DNA of 64,000 bases from the NCBI GenBank assembly GCA_022376465.1, contig JACDTU010000014.1:558001-622000 (forward strand). The letters run 5' to 3'. The position numbers were made by a program, and so were the translations under genes. The stretch comes from Cubamyces lactineus. Taxonomy: Eukaryota > Basidiomycota > Agaricomycetes > Polyporales > Polyporaceae. The stretch's first letter is position 1. Every line of letters begins with the position of its first letter. Below, one piece after another: positions 37,848-49,479 of this stretch. Under the pieces are notes generated by a model. That model was not told the DNA's origin and made no database searches. It worked only from the letters and a program-made list of their open reading frames with translations.

Positions 37848-38076
37848 CAGTACTTGCGGGACGGGCAGATCCTGTGGCTTAGAAACCCATACCATTGGTA
37901 ACATAGATATTCAGTAATTCTGCGTTACGGAGAATCGTCCAAAGCATCACGGGGGGAAAAATGAGCTATTGAGGCACTGGGCACCACAGACTGCGCCAAT
38001 TTGTTCTGTAGATTGTGTGTGCGGTTCAGTGTAAACTGCTCCACAGGTTTGAGAGCTGACCAGGTGATCTGCTCAC

Positions 38077-38480
38077 CTATGCAGGGTCCGCCAGCGATTC
38101 CAACTTGGCTAAGAGGATGGTTCGCCTAGACACCTCGTACTGAGGGCTCACGGTTTGCAACAGTTGCTCTATGGTTTCAAAAACGGTCTCCGAGTCGTGG
38201 TCAGGATCCCTGGGAGCCTCTGAGGGACTATGCACCTGCGAAGCAAGTCAAGACGAGTCCTGTGCATACCAGAGCAGCGTAGACGTACCTGGAACCCTCG
38301 GCTCGTGAGAGACACTATAATCGGCTCTCCTTCCAATAGATCCACCTTGGCGGCGGCTTTAAGTGGCGAGGAGGATATGAGCTCGAAGCTGGCGATCCCA
38401 GAGGACTGCTCGGCGAGTGCCCGTTCGAGCTCTTCGCGCACGAACGAGGACGGTTCGGATTGCTTCGTCGAGGACGACAT
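38077..38480 (-). CDS. GSKIP-domain small protein
   Basis: Two exons, 38480-38289 and 38235-38077, giving 116 aa. The C-terminal part reads VFETIEQLLQTVSPQYEVSR followed by a KLESLA end, resembling the GSK3-beta interaction domain in which a short amphipathic helix ends shortly after a SPxY motif. The middle (LEGEPIIVSLTSRGF) fits the beta-rich part of GSKIP. Human GSKIP anchors GSK3 and PKA. The match is by eye on a short protein, so it is moderately secure. Confidence 0.68.
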
Positions 38481-38812
38481 CAGGGTTGGTAGAGAGCAAT
38501 GAAGTTCATCGCACGTCTGGTGGGATGTAAGGTGAGCAAGACGGAGACTTCGGAACGGAGGTGGACGATGTCATAGTCACGGTAGAAGCTGGTCGAAAGG
38601 CGCCTCCTCCTGACCGCGTCGCGCGCGCTGATTGTCTCCGAGTCCGCTTCGCCCGCAGCCACCACCTCCGCCCTCTCGTCCAGCCTGCTGCAAGCACTGC
38701 CATTGCGTTATTCTAGGAACCGAGTGAAGAACTAATTTGCTGGACGTCTGCATACGAAGAAAACACCCAAAGCAGCCATTCGAATCTCGTACTGGGCACG
38801 TACGTTGCCGCC
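38481..38812. promoter_or_regulatory. divergent promoter region
   Basis: 332 bp between the divergent starts of the GSKIP-like gene and VPS45. No TATA box stands out and no further gene is present. Confidence 0.45.
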
Positions 38813-41421
38813 ATGGACGTGGTGAAAGCGGTGGAGACCTACATAACGAAGATGGTTTCGACGCCATCTTCGATGAAGGTTCTCCTACTTGATACCCATA
38901 CAGTAAGCTCGGTCCGCCTTGCATGGCCACAGTTGAAGCCTAGATGCTGTCATTCAGACACCTATCGTCTCGCTGTCGGCGACACAATCCACGCTCCTCT
39001 CGCATCAAGTGTATCTCACGGACAAGATCGACAACAAGAAGCGGGAGCGCATGGCACACATGAAGTGCATATGCTTTCTTCAGCCAAGCGAGGAGAGCTT
39101 TGAGGCCCTTGCGGCTGAGCTCCGGGAGCCCAAGTATGGCGAATACTACCTCTGTCAGTGAGCGTCGCTATTCCCATTTAAACCTTAGTAGTTCCTCAAC
39201 ATAACGTCTTAATACCATGTTCCCAGATTTTAGCAATATCTTGAGCAAGACGGCCATCGAGCGCCTTGCGGATGTGGACGAGTACGAGGTTGTCCGTGAA
39301 GTACAGGTTAGTCTCTTTTCCGTAGTCCATGTACTTCCAGGACAGTTCTTGTGTCTGGCTTCATCATGCAACGTAAGGAATACGGTACGCAGACCGGTGC
39401 CTTAGGCTCGAAGGCAGCATCTGTGGCCCTGCATTTTCCGAGGAATAGCACTACAGACACTATGCGGGCTACTACGATGAACATATCTCATTCTCTCGCT
39501 GTCTCAGACTGTCCCTTATGTGTACCCTCAAGGAATACTTTGCAGACTACGCGCCTCTACTCCCTTCCCTCTTCTCCCTCAACCACACGCCAGATGCGCA
39601 GCGGCCGCTCTACGGCAACAGCCCGAATGTTTGGGACCCTAAGGCGCTCGAACGCGCAGTGCAGGGCGTCACCGCTGTGCTTCTCAGTCTCAAGAAGAAG
39701 CCAGTCATCAGGTACGAAAAGAGTAGCCCTATGGCGAAGAAGCTGGGCGTCGAAATACAGGTAGGTCTCTGAGCAGGTACGTTAGTTGTACGGTGGTGCT
39801 TATTCTCTACAGCATCGAATCCAGTCGGAATCGCAGCTGTTCGACTTCAGATTGACGCAGGTCCCACCACTGCTACTTATCCTGGATCGGCGAAACGATC
39901 CTGTGACGCCACTGCTCTCACCGTGGACGTACCAAGCGATGGTGCACGAGCTCTTGGGTATTCAGAACGGTCGTGTAGACCTCAGCCTGGTACCCGATGT
40001 CCGGCCAGAATTGAAGGTGGGCCGTTGCGCATTCATTGTCATATTGCATATGCTCAATATGCACCGTGAATTATAGGAAGTCACGCTTACGACGAACACC
40101 GACCCGTTCTTCCAAGCGCACCACCTCGCGACGTTTGGCGACCTTGGCACGGCGCTGAAATCTTACGTTCAGTCGTACCAGTCGCATTCGCTCGCACACA
40201 ACCCATCCTCGATAAATTCAATCAGTGACATGAAGCGTTTTGTTGAGGAATATCCAGAGTTCCGCAAGCTCGGTGGCAACGTGAGCAAGCATGTCGCGTT
40301 GGTAGGCGAGCTGAGCCGGCTTGTCGAGAGGGACAAGCTCCTCGATCTTGGAGAGGTTGAGCAAGGCCTTGCAACTGGTTCTGGTGCGGATCTGAAGGTA
40401 GGTACAACGTGGTGGCTCCGCAACAAACCAACTCACAAGGAAAACAGGACGTCCAAGCCCTAGTCGCAAATCCTGCCATACAGCCATGGAACAAACTGCG
40501 CCTCGTGATATTATTTGCTTTGCGATACCAGAAATCCCAACCGCAGAACGTAGCATCACTGATCAGTCTCATGCTCGAGAATGGTGTGTCCCGAGAAGAC
40601 GCGAAGGTGAGAAAGCCACATTTCTCCGTACATTCTGCGCTCGCTAACTCGCTGTCGTGACAGCTTGTCCATGTGCTTCTAAATATCGCGGGCTCCGACC
40701 AACGCCAAGAAGACCTGTTCTCGGCCGAATCTCTGCTTGCCAAGGGCCGGTCTGCGCTGAAGGGCCTCAAGGGTGTCGAGAACGTGTATATGCAGCATAC
40801 CCCGCATCTCTCACAGACCCTCGAGAACCTGTTCAAAGGCCGGCTGCGGGAGACGACGCATCCGTTCTTGGATGGTGCAGGACCCAACGCGGGGTTGCAA
40901 CGGTGGGAGTCTCCTATATGTCCGATCGCTGCGCTCGTCGTAACATGTTATTTCAGCCCCGGAGACGTCATTATATTCATGATCGGTGGAACGACCTATG
41001 CAGAAGCTCGTGTGGTCGCGCTCCTAAATCAGGAATCAGCCTCCGGTGGCTCGGCTGCAGCGGGAACACGACTATTGCTCGGTGGAACTTGTGTACACAA
41101 CTCGTCGAGGTTAGTTTCCCCGGGATTGATCGACGCCGACGAGATGCTAAACTCGGATCCAGCTTCCTCGATATGGTCCGCACGGCGGCTACACATTTCC
41201 CAGAGTCCGTGTATGAGCCTCCACCGGGTTCGTCGTCGACCATGCCATCGTTAAACCTCAACCTCGGCGGTGTAAACGTGAGCCTGGGTGGGCCTGCCCC
41301 TGGCGTGTACCGCACGAGCGGCGAGGGTGTCAGCCTGCAGACGGAAGGAATCAAGGACGGTGTACGGAATCTGCTCGGGAAAGTGAAGCAGGGTGTGGAC
41401 CGGATAGCTGCCCAACCGTGA
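38813..41421 (+). CDS. VPS45: Sec1/Munc18 protein Vps45
   Basis: Ten exons: 38813-38902, 38958-39153, 39227-39306, 39533-39760, 39813-40016, 40077-40397, 40448-40606, 40664-40902, 40957-41109 and 41163-41421, giving 642 aa. The start [54 protein letters not shown] split across two landmarks ([28 protein letters not shown]), LTTNTDPFF and [15 protein letters not shown] are diagnostic of the Vps45 branch of SM proteins. It binds the syntaxin Tlg2 at the trans-Golgi/endosome and promotes SNARE assembly. The C-terminal 80 residues are a Gly/Ser/Pro-rich extension. Intron 3 is 226 nt, four times longer than its neighbours. Confidence 0.95.
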
Positions 41422-41869
41422 GCAGAGCAGACTCACTCGACTCGGAGCGCGCGCTTGGGCCGTTGTCGGTCTTCGCGCGCCACGGCGAGGTGCGCTTGTG
41501 TGTGGTTCTGGATGTAGCTACGGATGCGTTAGAGTACGGTAAACACGGACGGCTAATTTCTGGGAGATGGTCGGATGGACGGACGTGCACGGGATGCGTG
41601 CAGCACGCTGCCTGACCTGCATGGACGAGCGGGCGACTGACAAACTGCCCCGCACACGCCACGATGGCCTCGATCATGTGGCGGTGACACGTCACCCCGG
41701 TCACCCATAATTACTTGTCTCTACGCGTCCGTGGCTCGGGCTGCACTCCCCTCCGCGCTCGCCGCCGCATCGGCCCTCACGACGACGCCCACCACCTCTC
41801 CGGAGGTCTTTCTTTCTGCTTGGTTCCTTCTCTACTACCTGGTTGCGCGACTAAGGGCTCTCGGACGAC
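41422..41869. other. intergenic region
   Basis: The 3' flank of VPS45 and promoter of the Erv46 gene, with a pyrimidine-rich leader before 41870. No gene is seen. Confidence 0.45.
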
Positions 41870-43571
41870 ATGGCAAAGGGCTTCCTTAACGCCCTCAAGG
41901 GCGTCGATGCCTTCGGCAAGGTTAGACACGACCCTCTGCGCGTCACCATGCTTGAGATGGCGGGGAATACATGAGCTGACGGTAGAGCGCAGACGATGGA
42001 GGATGTGAAGGTCAAGACACGCACTGGCGCATTCCGTGAGTTCAGTCTGCCGTCTCCGCAGGTAGGTGGCTGAATTTGCTCAACGTAACAGTGACCCTCC
42101 TCGCCGCGGCGATCATCATCTCGTTTACCACAATGGAGTTCTTCGACTATCGCCGGGTCAAGGTTGAGACTTCGATGGTTGTCGACCGGAGCAGAGGGGA
42201 GAAGCTCACTGTGAACATGAACGTTACCTTCCCCCGCGTACCATGTTACCGTGAGTACCGGTGGTGCACCGTCTTACCTATACCCGTGCCTTATTGTGCC
42301 TGTGCTGACAATCTCTCAGTACTCAGTCTTGATGTCATGGACATCAGCGGCGAGACGCAATCGGACATCACGCACAATATCTACAAGACACGTCTGGACG
42401 AGCGCGGTGTGCCCGTCCCGAACTCTATTGTCAAGGGGCTACAGAACGACCTGGATAGGATCAACAGCCAGCGCGAGAACGGCTACTGTGGCTCATGTTA
42501 CGGAGGCGTCGAACCCGCAAGCGGGTGCTGTAACACTTGCGAGGAAGTACGCCAGGCATATGTCAACCGCGGGTGGAGCTTCAACCGCCCAGACTCGATC
42601 GAGCAGGTACCTATCCCCTGCTATATGCACTCTGTGCAATGCAACTTACGTTCCGTAGTGTGTGCAAGAAGGTTGGTCGGAAAAGCTCAAGGAGCAGGCG
42701 AGCGAGGGATGCAACATCGCTGGTCGCGTGCGCGTGAATAAGGTCGTTGGAAATATCCACCTGTCCCCCGGTCGCTCCTTCCGGACAAGTGCACACAACC
42801 TCTACGAGCTCGTGCCTTACCTCCGCACCGACGGCAACCGGCACGATTTTACACACACCATCCACAAGTTCGCGTTTGAAGGCGACGATGAATACGACCT
42901 GAAGAAGGCGAGAATCGGCAAGGAGCTCAAGCAACGCCTCGGTATCGCCGAGAACCCGCTCGACGGCAACACTGGACGCGTACGTGTCCTCGCACTGTCG
43001 TGCTGATGATCCTGTAACTAATTAGTATCCGTTGCAGACAATCAAGCAGCAGTACATGTTCCAATACTTCTTGAAGGTCGTCTCGACGCAATTCCAAACC
43101 CTTGACGGCAAGACGGTGAGCATGCCCAGTTCTTCGCGGATCCTCGCCCAGGACTGATTGTTGTATGTCTCCAGATCAACACGCACCAGTACAGCGCGAC
43201 ACACTTCGAGCGCGACCTGGACAAGGGTGCAGCCGAGAATACTGCTACCGGCCTGCACGTCGCGCACGGCACCGGCGGTATCCCTGGCGCGTTCTTCAAC
43301 TACGAGATCTCCCCACTTCGCATCGTCCACGCCGAGACGCGCCAATCCTTCGCCCATTTCCTCACGTCGTACGTCGCTCTAGTGCCTCCATCCGGTTACC
43401 GAACCAACTCAACTCTTGTTTGTCTCCGCTCGCAGAACATGTGCCATCGTTGGTGGTGTCCTGACTGTTGCATCACTGATCGACAGCGCGCTCTTCGCTA
43501 CGCGGAAGGTGTTGAAGAAGAGCGGGCACTCGCCGGTAAACGGTGGGTACACCAACGGCAAGTTGATGTAA
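41870..43571 (+). CDS. ERV46: ER-Golgi cargo receptor Erv46/ERGIC3
   Basis: Eight exons: 41870-41920, 41993-42035, 42092-42250, 42320-42606, 42659-42979, 43038-43115, 43175-43368 and 43436-43571, giving 422 aa. The N-terminal FLNALKGVDAFGK and KVKTRTGAFLTLLAAAIIIS match the cytosolic tail and first helix of Erv46. The lumenal domain has the Cys-rich block CGSCYGG...CCNTCEEV and QCVQEGW, then GRVRVNKVVGNIH and a second helix (CAIVGGVLTVASLIDSALF). Erv41-Erv46 cycles in COPII/COPI vesicles and retrieves ER proteins. Complete gene, high confidence. Confidence 0.96.
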
Positions 43572-43919
43572 ATGTTGCATGCATTTGGGTCGTTTATATC
43601 CTGGCATCACCGTTTTGTCGTCGCAATCTCAATACTCTTTCCTGGATCATGTACCTATATATATTGCACAATGGAGGACCTTTGGCAATGACCTGTGCCC
43701 CAGGGATTAGTATCCAGAATGTTGGGCGATGTAACACTCACAGTCATGACTGCAGGGAAATGATCAAAACATATTGGTGAGGAATCGCGCTGAACTTACA
43801 GCTCCCCAATCACAATGGAAGTATCCAAAAAGAAGTTATGAAGACTCATTTTCCATTTGACACACCGAGCTCCCAGCCAAATGGCCAGTCCCAAAGGTGC
43901 ACCAAAAAGAAAAGGAGAT
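43572..43919. other. intergenic region
   Basis: Lies between the 3' end of ERV46 and the 3' end of the U2 snRNA gene. Its right part (from about 43860) is the flank where U2 3'-end processing would occur. No other feature. Confidence 0.45.
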
Positions 43920-44109
43920 CCCCCGACGACACAAGCCGATACTGCAGTAGCAAGGTCATCGCACCCTCGGGTTGCAAGCAGAGCCCAAGGGACAGGGGCG
44001 GCAAAAATTAGATAACCAAAAATGGGGGCGGTGCCCCCATAATAGTGGTTAAACTATTAAGAACAGATACTACACTTGATCTAAGCCAAAAGGCCAGAGT
44101 GGTAAGGAT
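43920..44109 (-). ncRNA. U2 spliceosomal snRNA
   Basis: The minus strand from about 44109 reads GGCCTTTTGGCTTAGATCAA, the conserved U2 5' domain, followed by the branch-site recognition element GTGTAGTATCTG (complement of 44064-44075). Stem-loop IIa is short (ATAGT...ACTAT), stem-loop IIb is GGGGGCACCGCCCCC (44023-44039 region), the Sm site is AATTTTTG (complement of 44002-44009), stem III is CCCTTGGG/CCCGAGGG, and stem IV has a GATGAC/GTCGTC base with a loop containing TACTGCAGTA. That gives about 190 nt, the normal U2 size. The 5' end is set by a TATA box 28 bp upstream; the 3' end is approximate to within some 10 nt. Confidence 0.95.
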
Positions 44110-44130
44110 TCACGATATCTGAGCGAGGGC

Positions 44131-44137
44131 TATATAC
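44131..44137 (-). promoter_or_regulatory. TATA box of the U2 snRNA gene
   Basis: TATATAG on the minus strand (CAGTATATAGCC) centred about 25-28 bp upstream of the inferred U2 5' end, the spacing expected for a Pol II snRNA promoter in fungi. Confidence 0.6.
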
Positions 44138-44480
44138 TGGCCGGGGGTGCGCACGGACCAGGTCAATGTTTGTTCGAGGCGTACCGGAGGCGCATCTTTG
44201 AACGCGAGGACCCCACCTCCAATAGCGGGCCCAACTTCGCCCCTTTTTTGTCTTTGTTTTTTTGTGGATCTGTGCTAACCATCAGCTATCTACTCTACTA
44301 CAAAAGCACATCGCAGTTCTTTACAGCCGTCTGCGAAAGTGTGGCGTGTTTTTACCTGGCCCGTGCCCGTGTGGAGGATACCCGGACCTTAAAAAAAAAA
44401 CCCCCATGGCGTACGGTTGCGAGATGTTTAGATTCACATCGTCCAGGGACGATACCACAAACATTCCTCTGTATAACATC
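44138..44480. promoter_or_regulatory. U2 upstream region
   Basis: About 340 bp between the U2 TATA box and the tRNA-Gly, which point away from each other. It contains a 10-A tract at about 44391-44400. No protein gene; the open frames here are chance. Confidence 0.45.
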
Positions 44481-44551
44481 GCATTAATGGGGTAGTGGTA
44501 ACCTGGGTCGTTGCCATCGACCCGCCGGGGGTTCGATTCCCCCTTAATGCA
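44481..44551 (+). tRNA. tRNA-Gly(GCC)
   Basis: Intronless tRNA with acceptor GCATTAA/TTAATGC, discriminator A, A box GGTAGTGGTAA, anticodon GCC at 44513-44515 and T-loop GTTCGATTC. Identical over all 71 nt to the minus-strand copy at 34764-34834. Confidence 0.96.
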
Positions 44552-44566
44552 AGATGCGTAATATTG

Positions 44567-44571
44567 TTTTT
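44567..44571 (+). terminator. Pol III terminator of tRNA-Gly
   Basis: Five T residues 16 bases downstream of the tRNA 3' end. Confidence 0.7.
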
Positions 44572-44772
44572 GCGTTTTGTCTGACTTGCGAGACAAACGT
44601 TAACAAAGTTACTAGTTGCCTATCAGGCTGCATTGCACATCTACGAACAGTGCGATCTTCCGAAGTATCTATCCTTGAATGCCACGCGAGGGATGTTATG
44701 ACTATGGCTTGTACTACTGACAAATGACAATCAGCCCGCCGTTCCCTGTGAGTAACGCAATCTTCACTTCCA

Positions 44773-45634
44773 TCAACCTCGGGACGTCCACATCGCGACT
44801 GCTATCCCTATGAGTACATGCATCAGCGTATTCCTGCCATCCTGCGATGCACTGTTCGGCGTGCTGGTCCCAGAAGGCGCCGTCGAAGTTGAGCTCGACT
44901 TTGTCCCTGCGGATGTGTTCGTGCCGATGGTCGAAACGATGTTAGTGTCGGTGACGGTAGCAGAAGGGGTTGTCATCGTTTGCGATGGGAGACTGAGAGG
45001 AGGCGTCGTGGCGACTACGATCGCCGGGTTAGAGATTGCGAAGAGAGGGCTGGTGTTGTTCATGTCGCCGAGCACTGTGCGTTATATGGTTCTCATTAGC
45101 CTGAGCCATGCCAGATCGGAGTAGTATGCAGTGCAAACGGACAAATCATGAAGTATTCGTCGCCAGTTGGGACGTTGGGCAGAATTATGTTGACCACTTC
45201 ATCCGCCAGCGGGACGTGTTCTGCTAGTGGCTGATCTGATAGATCGCTCAGTACATTTTTCTGACCTATCAGAGGCACTGTCCGGTGGTGACGCACCTGT
45301 CCAGACAAGTCTGGTAGTATTGGGCAGTACGTATCCAAGCAAGAGCGTCCCGTTCACCCCGGTGACATTCAAACCAGTGGAGTCCCTATAGGGTGATATC
45401 GAGGTTAGCCTCCGCTGTGCGCGCAGCAAGTACCTCTCCATCTCGGACGTACCAAGTGACCGTTTGGACCTGGCCTGTGGTCCACTTGTCTTCGTGATTG
45501 GGACGCGTTATGGGAGGACTCGGTATCCTGTTTGGGTCATCCGCAGGGTTCTGCCTCGCGCTCAACGTCTCGCTCTTCAGCGCAGTCACGACGTGGATTG
45601 CACCGAAAAGCACTGTCAGAAGTGATCGCAACAT
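44773..45634 (-). CDS. Kre9/Knh1-like secreted Ser/Thr-rich surface protein
   Basis: Four exons: 45634-45453, 45385-45297, 45235-45143 and 45074-44773, giving 221 aa. Signal peptide of about 19 residues. An Ig-like Kre9/Knh1 N-terminal domain follows: KWTTGQVQTVTW, LLLGYVLPNTT, HVPLADEVVNI and the ILLGDMNNTSPLFAI end. The last 90 residues are Ser/Thr-rich and likely O-glycosylated, closing with a hydrophobic stretch (LMHVLIGIAVAMW) that could be a GPI signal. Splicing is needed because the second exon is not in frame with the uninterrupted first frame; the GTACGT donor inside the TGGTAC context gives VTWDSTGLNV. It is a cell-wall or membrane surface protein. Confidence 0.87.
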
Positions 45635-46018
45635 TTCTGGAGAGAAAACCTTGGCTGACGGTGTCGATGGTCGAGGTTCAAGCTAGAAGATGTGCAGAAC
45701 TGAGTGTATAGCGACACGCGCTAGACGACGTCGTGGAAGACATTGTAATTGCAAAATGGGCGGGATGATGGACGTCCAGTGTCAGGAACAAACCGCGCGT
45801 CGACATCATCACTTGGGCGCGCCGGCGGCGATGCACCGGCGCCACGGCGACTTGGTAGTTCAGTTGGCGCTAGACGCGCATCCTGTCTTGCTCTTCAACT
45901 CGCCGTACGAACGTCCTGATACACGACATAGCAACAATTTGTCTCCAGCTACATAGAAGACACAGCAGCGCCCCTCTGAAAACTCAAATACGCAACTAAC
46001 AGCCGGCATCCCGTCATC
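45635..46018. other. intergenic region
   Basis: 384 bp between the promoter of the Kre9-like gene and the stop of DUF6534 copy 1. No feature recognised. Confidence 0.4.
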
Positions 46019-47794
46019 TCAGGTGGCTGCCGACTCCATTACCATCGAATCCGAAGCTACTGTTTGTACAGTTGTTCGCTCGCTGACGTCTGAGGTCTTC
46101 TGGTCAGGCTTGAATGTCGCACCGGAGTCACCTCCGATGTATGATGCCCCCTTCATGTCGATGACGTCGATCATCTCGTGCTGCTCGACGTCGATGTAGA
46201 TCTGCTGGGGAAGCTTTCGACAAAGAGCGCGTTAGATACCTCTGAGTGTATCGTACGCATGGGGCAGAGCACCTACGCGTCTGCTATGGTCGCTGCGTGA
46301 GACGTTCACGTTCACGTTCCGTGGCATATGCAGTCCGCGAGCCTGCTCGCGATTCTGGCTAGCACCACGGCTAGTGTCATAATGCCAGCCTTGGCGCGAA
46401 TTGAGACTCGACATCAGCGAATTCGTGTATAGCTTCGAGAGAGGCAGGTTGAAGATCAAGTGGAGGCCTGTAGGCTGCGTCGCGGCGAGAGTAGCAGCTG
46501 TAAAGGCGTGAACTAACGAACACAGGAGGATAAGCGTACCGAAACGAGAAAGAGGACGAGATCGACGATAGCACAGAGCGCTGTGATCAGGCCAGTTTGC
46601 ACAGTCACTGCAGGTCAATTGTCGATGTGTGGCTATCATGTGATGGTTGTCGTTCAAAGTATGAACTTACAGCGGATAATCCGGTCTATGACATCGTCCG
46701 TTACGAGCATTCCTGTTCTGTGAGTTCTCTGCATGTCGAAAATGACATGAATCAGACACATTGACGGCGCCTTGAATGATGTACAGACGTACCAGGTGCC
46801 ACACGAGGGAGGCCGTGACAAGTGTGTCCGCCACAGCCGAAAACGCCAGCCAGATAATGACGATGACCTGGAACTTCTGGAACTGCACGAATTGGGGTAT
46901 CATGCCCACCGCAATAGCGGTTCCCAAACCGCCGCCTATGTGGTAGGTAAATCCGCATTAGACTTAGAACCAGAACTCAGAGTCGGCATAAACTTACAGA
47001 ATTGGGCAAAGGAGCAGACAGCAATGGTACCCACCGCGATCCAGCTAGATGTTAGAACCTTGACGCGCCATGCGAAGAACATCTGCACGAGCATGCCGAT
47101 AATGGCCTAGATGCAACGTCCTGTGTTATTATGAACGATTCGAGAACGGTCATGCTGAGGTTGCTCACGGTCATCGCTGGATCTACCCGGGTGTGTTGTA
47201 TCAATATAGGAATATATGCTGGAATGGAAGTCGCCATTACAGACCTGTCGCAAAGACTTGAATAACCTTGATATCAGTACATCGGAGGAGGACACAGTAT
47301 CTACGGGCGTTCACGCACCCCATGTAGCCACATTGAGGGCTTCTACATTGCCTATGTTGTCGGATTACCAGCTCAGCGTCATGTTTGTTCAGAGTACGTG
47401 ATACATACCATAGTTGGTTATGAGAGGATCGTATAAGAACGCGATGTCGAAGGCGCAGTTGAGCGAGTCGCACACGAACAAGAAGAGAACCTTTTGCTAA
47501 GTGAGTATCGCCGCAAAATCAGAGGCACTCGTAGCATACGTACAAAGAGTTTCATCCATGGCTTGTCCCTGATAGAGGAGACATCAACTCAAGCTCTAGA
47601 GCAAGTGGCAATGAAAGAAACAACCGCTTGTATTTCTGAAAGTAGAGATACGTCTGGGTGATCATGATCCCGTAGAGCAGGATGTTGAACATCACGCCGA
47701 TGAAGATCGGACCGTACCTGTGCCGTCAACTATGTCAATACATGTATTTAGTGAAGTACTGCACGACGCACGTTACCGATGCTGGGGATCCCAT
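46019..47794 (-). CDS. DUF6534 multi-pass membrane protein, copy 1
   Basis: Twelve exons: 47794-47772, 47717-47625, 47568-47544, 47496-47409, 47351-47319, 47182-47169 (14 nt), 47106-46998, 46935-46793, 46728-46671, 46607-46540, 46474-46277 and 46213-46019, giving 348 aa. The protein has about seven hydrophobic helices. The DUF6534 signature is clear: FQVIVIIWLAFSAVADTLVT, DRIIRLTVQTGLITALCA, then HLIFNLPLSKLYTNSLMSSL. The C-terminal 100 residues are cytosolic. A first ATG about 190 bp after a TATAAA (near 47985-47990) fixes the start. The family is abundant in Agaricomycetes and its function is unknown; a receptor-like topology is often suspected. It lies head-to-head with FunK1 copy 1. Confidence 0.9.
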
Positions 47795-49118
47795 CGAGGT
47801 CCTCTTCAGTGACGATACCCGGAGTGTCGTGATCGCGAGGTGTATGCTTCCCCAACGGCACTCAGTGCCAGGAAGGAGGAATGATGGATGTGGTCAACAA
47901 GGCGGTAGGATAGTTCCAGAGCAGATGAAGCAAGGATGGGCGAGGAGACGTGGGGGGAGGGAGTGCTCCTGGCCTCAATCCGGTTTATACGACAATCCGC
48001 CACATTCCGGCTCCTGCCACGAGACATGCGCCCCGGTCATATCAGCACCCAACCGGGTGCACCAGGGGAAAATCCCTAGGATTCCGGCATTCGGCAACGT
48101 AGCTTCACCTGCGTTTATCAAGCGACCGTGAGGCGTCATAGTGACAGGTGTCGCGGTGCAAATAAAGGAGAGGCTGGATCGACCTCATAGTAGCGCACGG
48201 ATCATGTACTTCTTGCTGTATTAGCATCCAATAGGGCATAGGAGGCGCAGTGCGTGTCACAAACACAAGCGTCCGTGACGCTCGGATCGTCTGTGTCAAG
48301 TTGGTGAGAGCTTCTCCGAACGCGTGTTATGTCCCTCACTACCATGGGTGTTTTCATCTCCCGAGGAGATATTACTACAGAAGGAGGCGTCTCAGACGCT
48401 TCCAGCACCAGCACGCTGCGGCTCAATACTCGCCAGTGGCAGTAATGACCGTTCCGAGCTTTCTGGGAACGCGATCGTTCTGTCTAGTATTGCAAACCCA
48501 CCATATAACCAGGCCAAAGACCCACTCATGGGACCGACCGCCTCAAGTGCACGATACTGTGCCCGGCTTCTCCATCACGATTGGGAGAAGGCGACAGGCC
48601 CAAATCGCCCGGGACACCCGTCGCCCTATGACAGCGCAGAATGATGATTACTCACGTAGAGTTGGCTACACCGGCAAGCGTGCAGTAGCGTGCAGTGAAT
48701 GTAACGTACTGTAGCGTGGGACGTGACATTAATAACTGACGTACCGCATCATGCCCTGATATGTTCGTGAGAATGCTCACTTTTGGTGCAGAGGAGCGGA
48801 TTTAAGGGCATCCGACATAGCTAATGGACGGCGTTGATACGCCTTGGTACTGTTATGCCGGAATGAAGTAGGTATCAAGCGGCTAAGCTGTATTGAGCCT
48901 CTGCGTCGGGAACAAAGTTGAAGAAGACGATTTTCAGCGTGACTGTTTCAGAGGGCAGGTGTACACAGAGGGCAGCGTAAAGGTGGGGCGATTGTTGGGA
49001 GGCTTGAACCACTGGCAAGAGACGACTGCAACTTGGCCAGCCTGAGGCTAATATTTAGCTGGACAACCACAGTCAAGTCGGACAACTGATGATCAGTGTT
49101 GAGCGCTTAGCACAGGCA
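47795..49118. other. intergenic region left of the kinase array
   Basis: About 1.3 kb between the DUF6534 start and the first repeated kinase promoter block. It holds a TATAAA for the minus-strand gene near 47985. The short frames around 48100-48715 carry no motif. No gene is called. Confidence 0.4.
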
Positions 49119-49130
49119 AGGGTTAGGGTT
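49119..49130 (+). repeat. telomere-like motif at kinase unit 1
   Basis: AGGGTTAGGGTT, two TTAGGG-type units, at the left border of the promoter block shared by the three kinases and about 350 bp upstream of the ATG. Confidence 0.7.
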
Positions 49131-49479
49131 GAACGCGTCTCGGCCATCTACGGCAACCGCCGTGGTTCGTACATCCCGGAAAGGCAGGCAGCTCAGCCTT
49201 GACTTAGAACCACCATCTACTCCGCGCCCTGCCCATTGTCCATTGCGGACTAAGCGTGTACCTGCATTGCAGTACAAAACACTGCCCTCACCTATTGTTC
49301 ACCCGATCTATCTCTTTCCCGCTATTGAGCTTGGGTCACATTACAGATCTCAGCCACTCGAACTTAGCCACTCACCGCAGCCAAGCCAGCCATAACGCAA
49401 CGCTTGGACACCCGACCCACCATATAATAGGATCTCTCACCCAGTATGTTCTCCCCCTTCCGCTACCACCATCCCCGAC
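49131..49479 (+). promoter_or_regulatory. duplicated promoter block of FunK1 copy 1
   Basis: Nearly identical blocks precede all three kinases (also 53479-53827 and 58572-58920). They contain TATAATA 51-57 bp before the ATG (49423-49429 here). An open frame of about 88 codons runs through each block but has no ATG, so I regard it as upstream DNA, not a gene. Confidence 0.65.

Noticed and set aside
44391..44400. A10 tract as a retroposon tail or terminator
   Set aside because: It lies between two divergent RNA genes, with no target-site duplication or source sequence beside it.
49129..49395. Open frames of about 88-116 codons upstream of each kinase (also near 53480-53950 and 58570-59047)
   Set aside because: They are conserved only because the promoter block is duplicated; the upstream frame has no ATG, and the other runs into exon 1 in the wrong frame.
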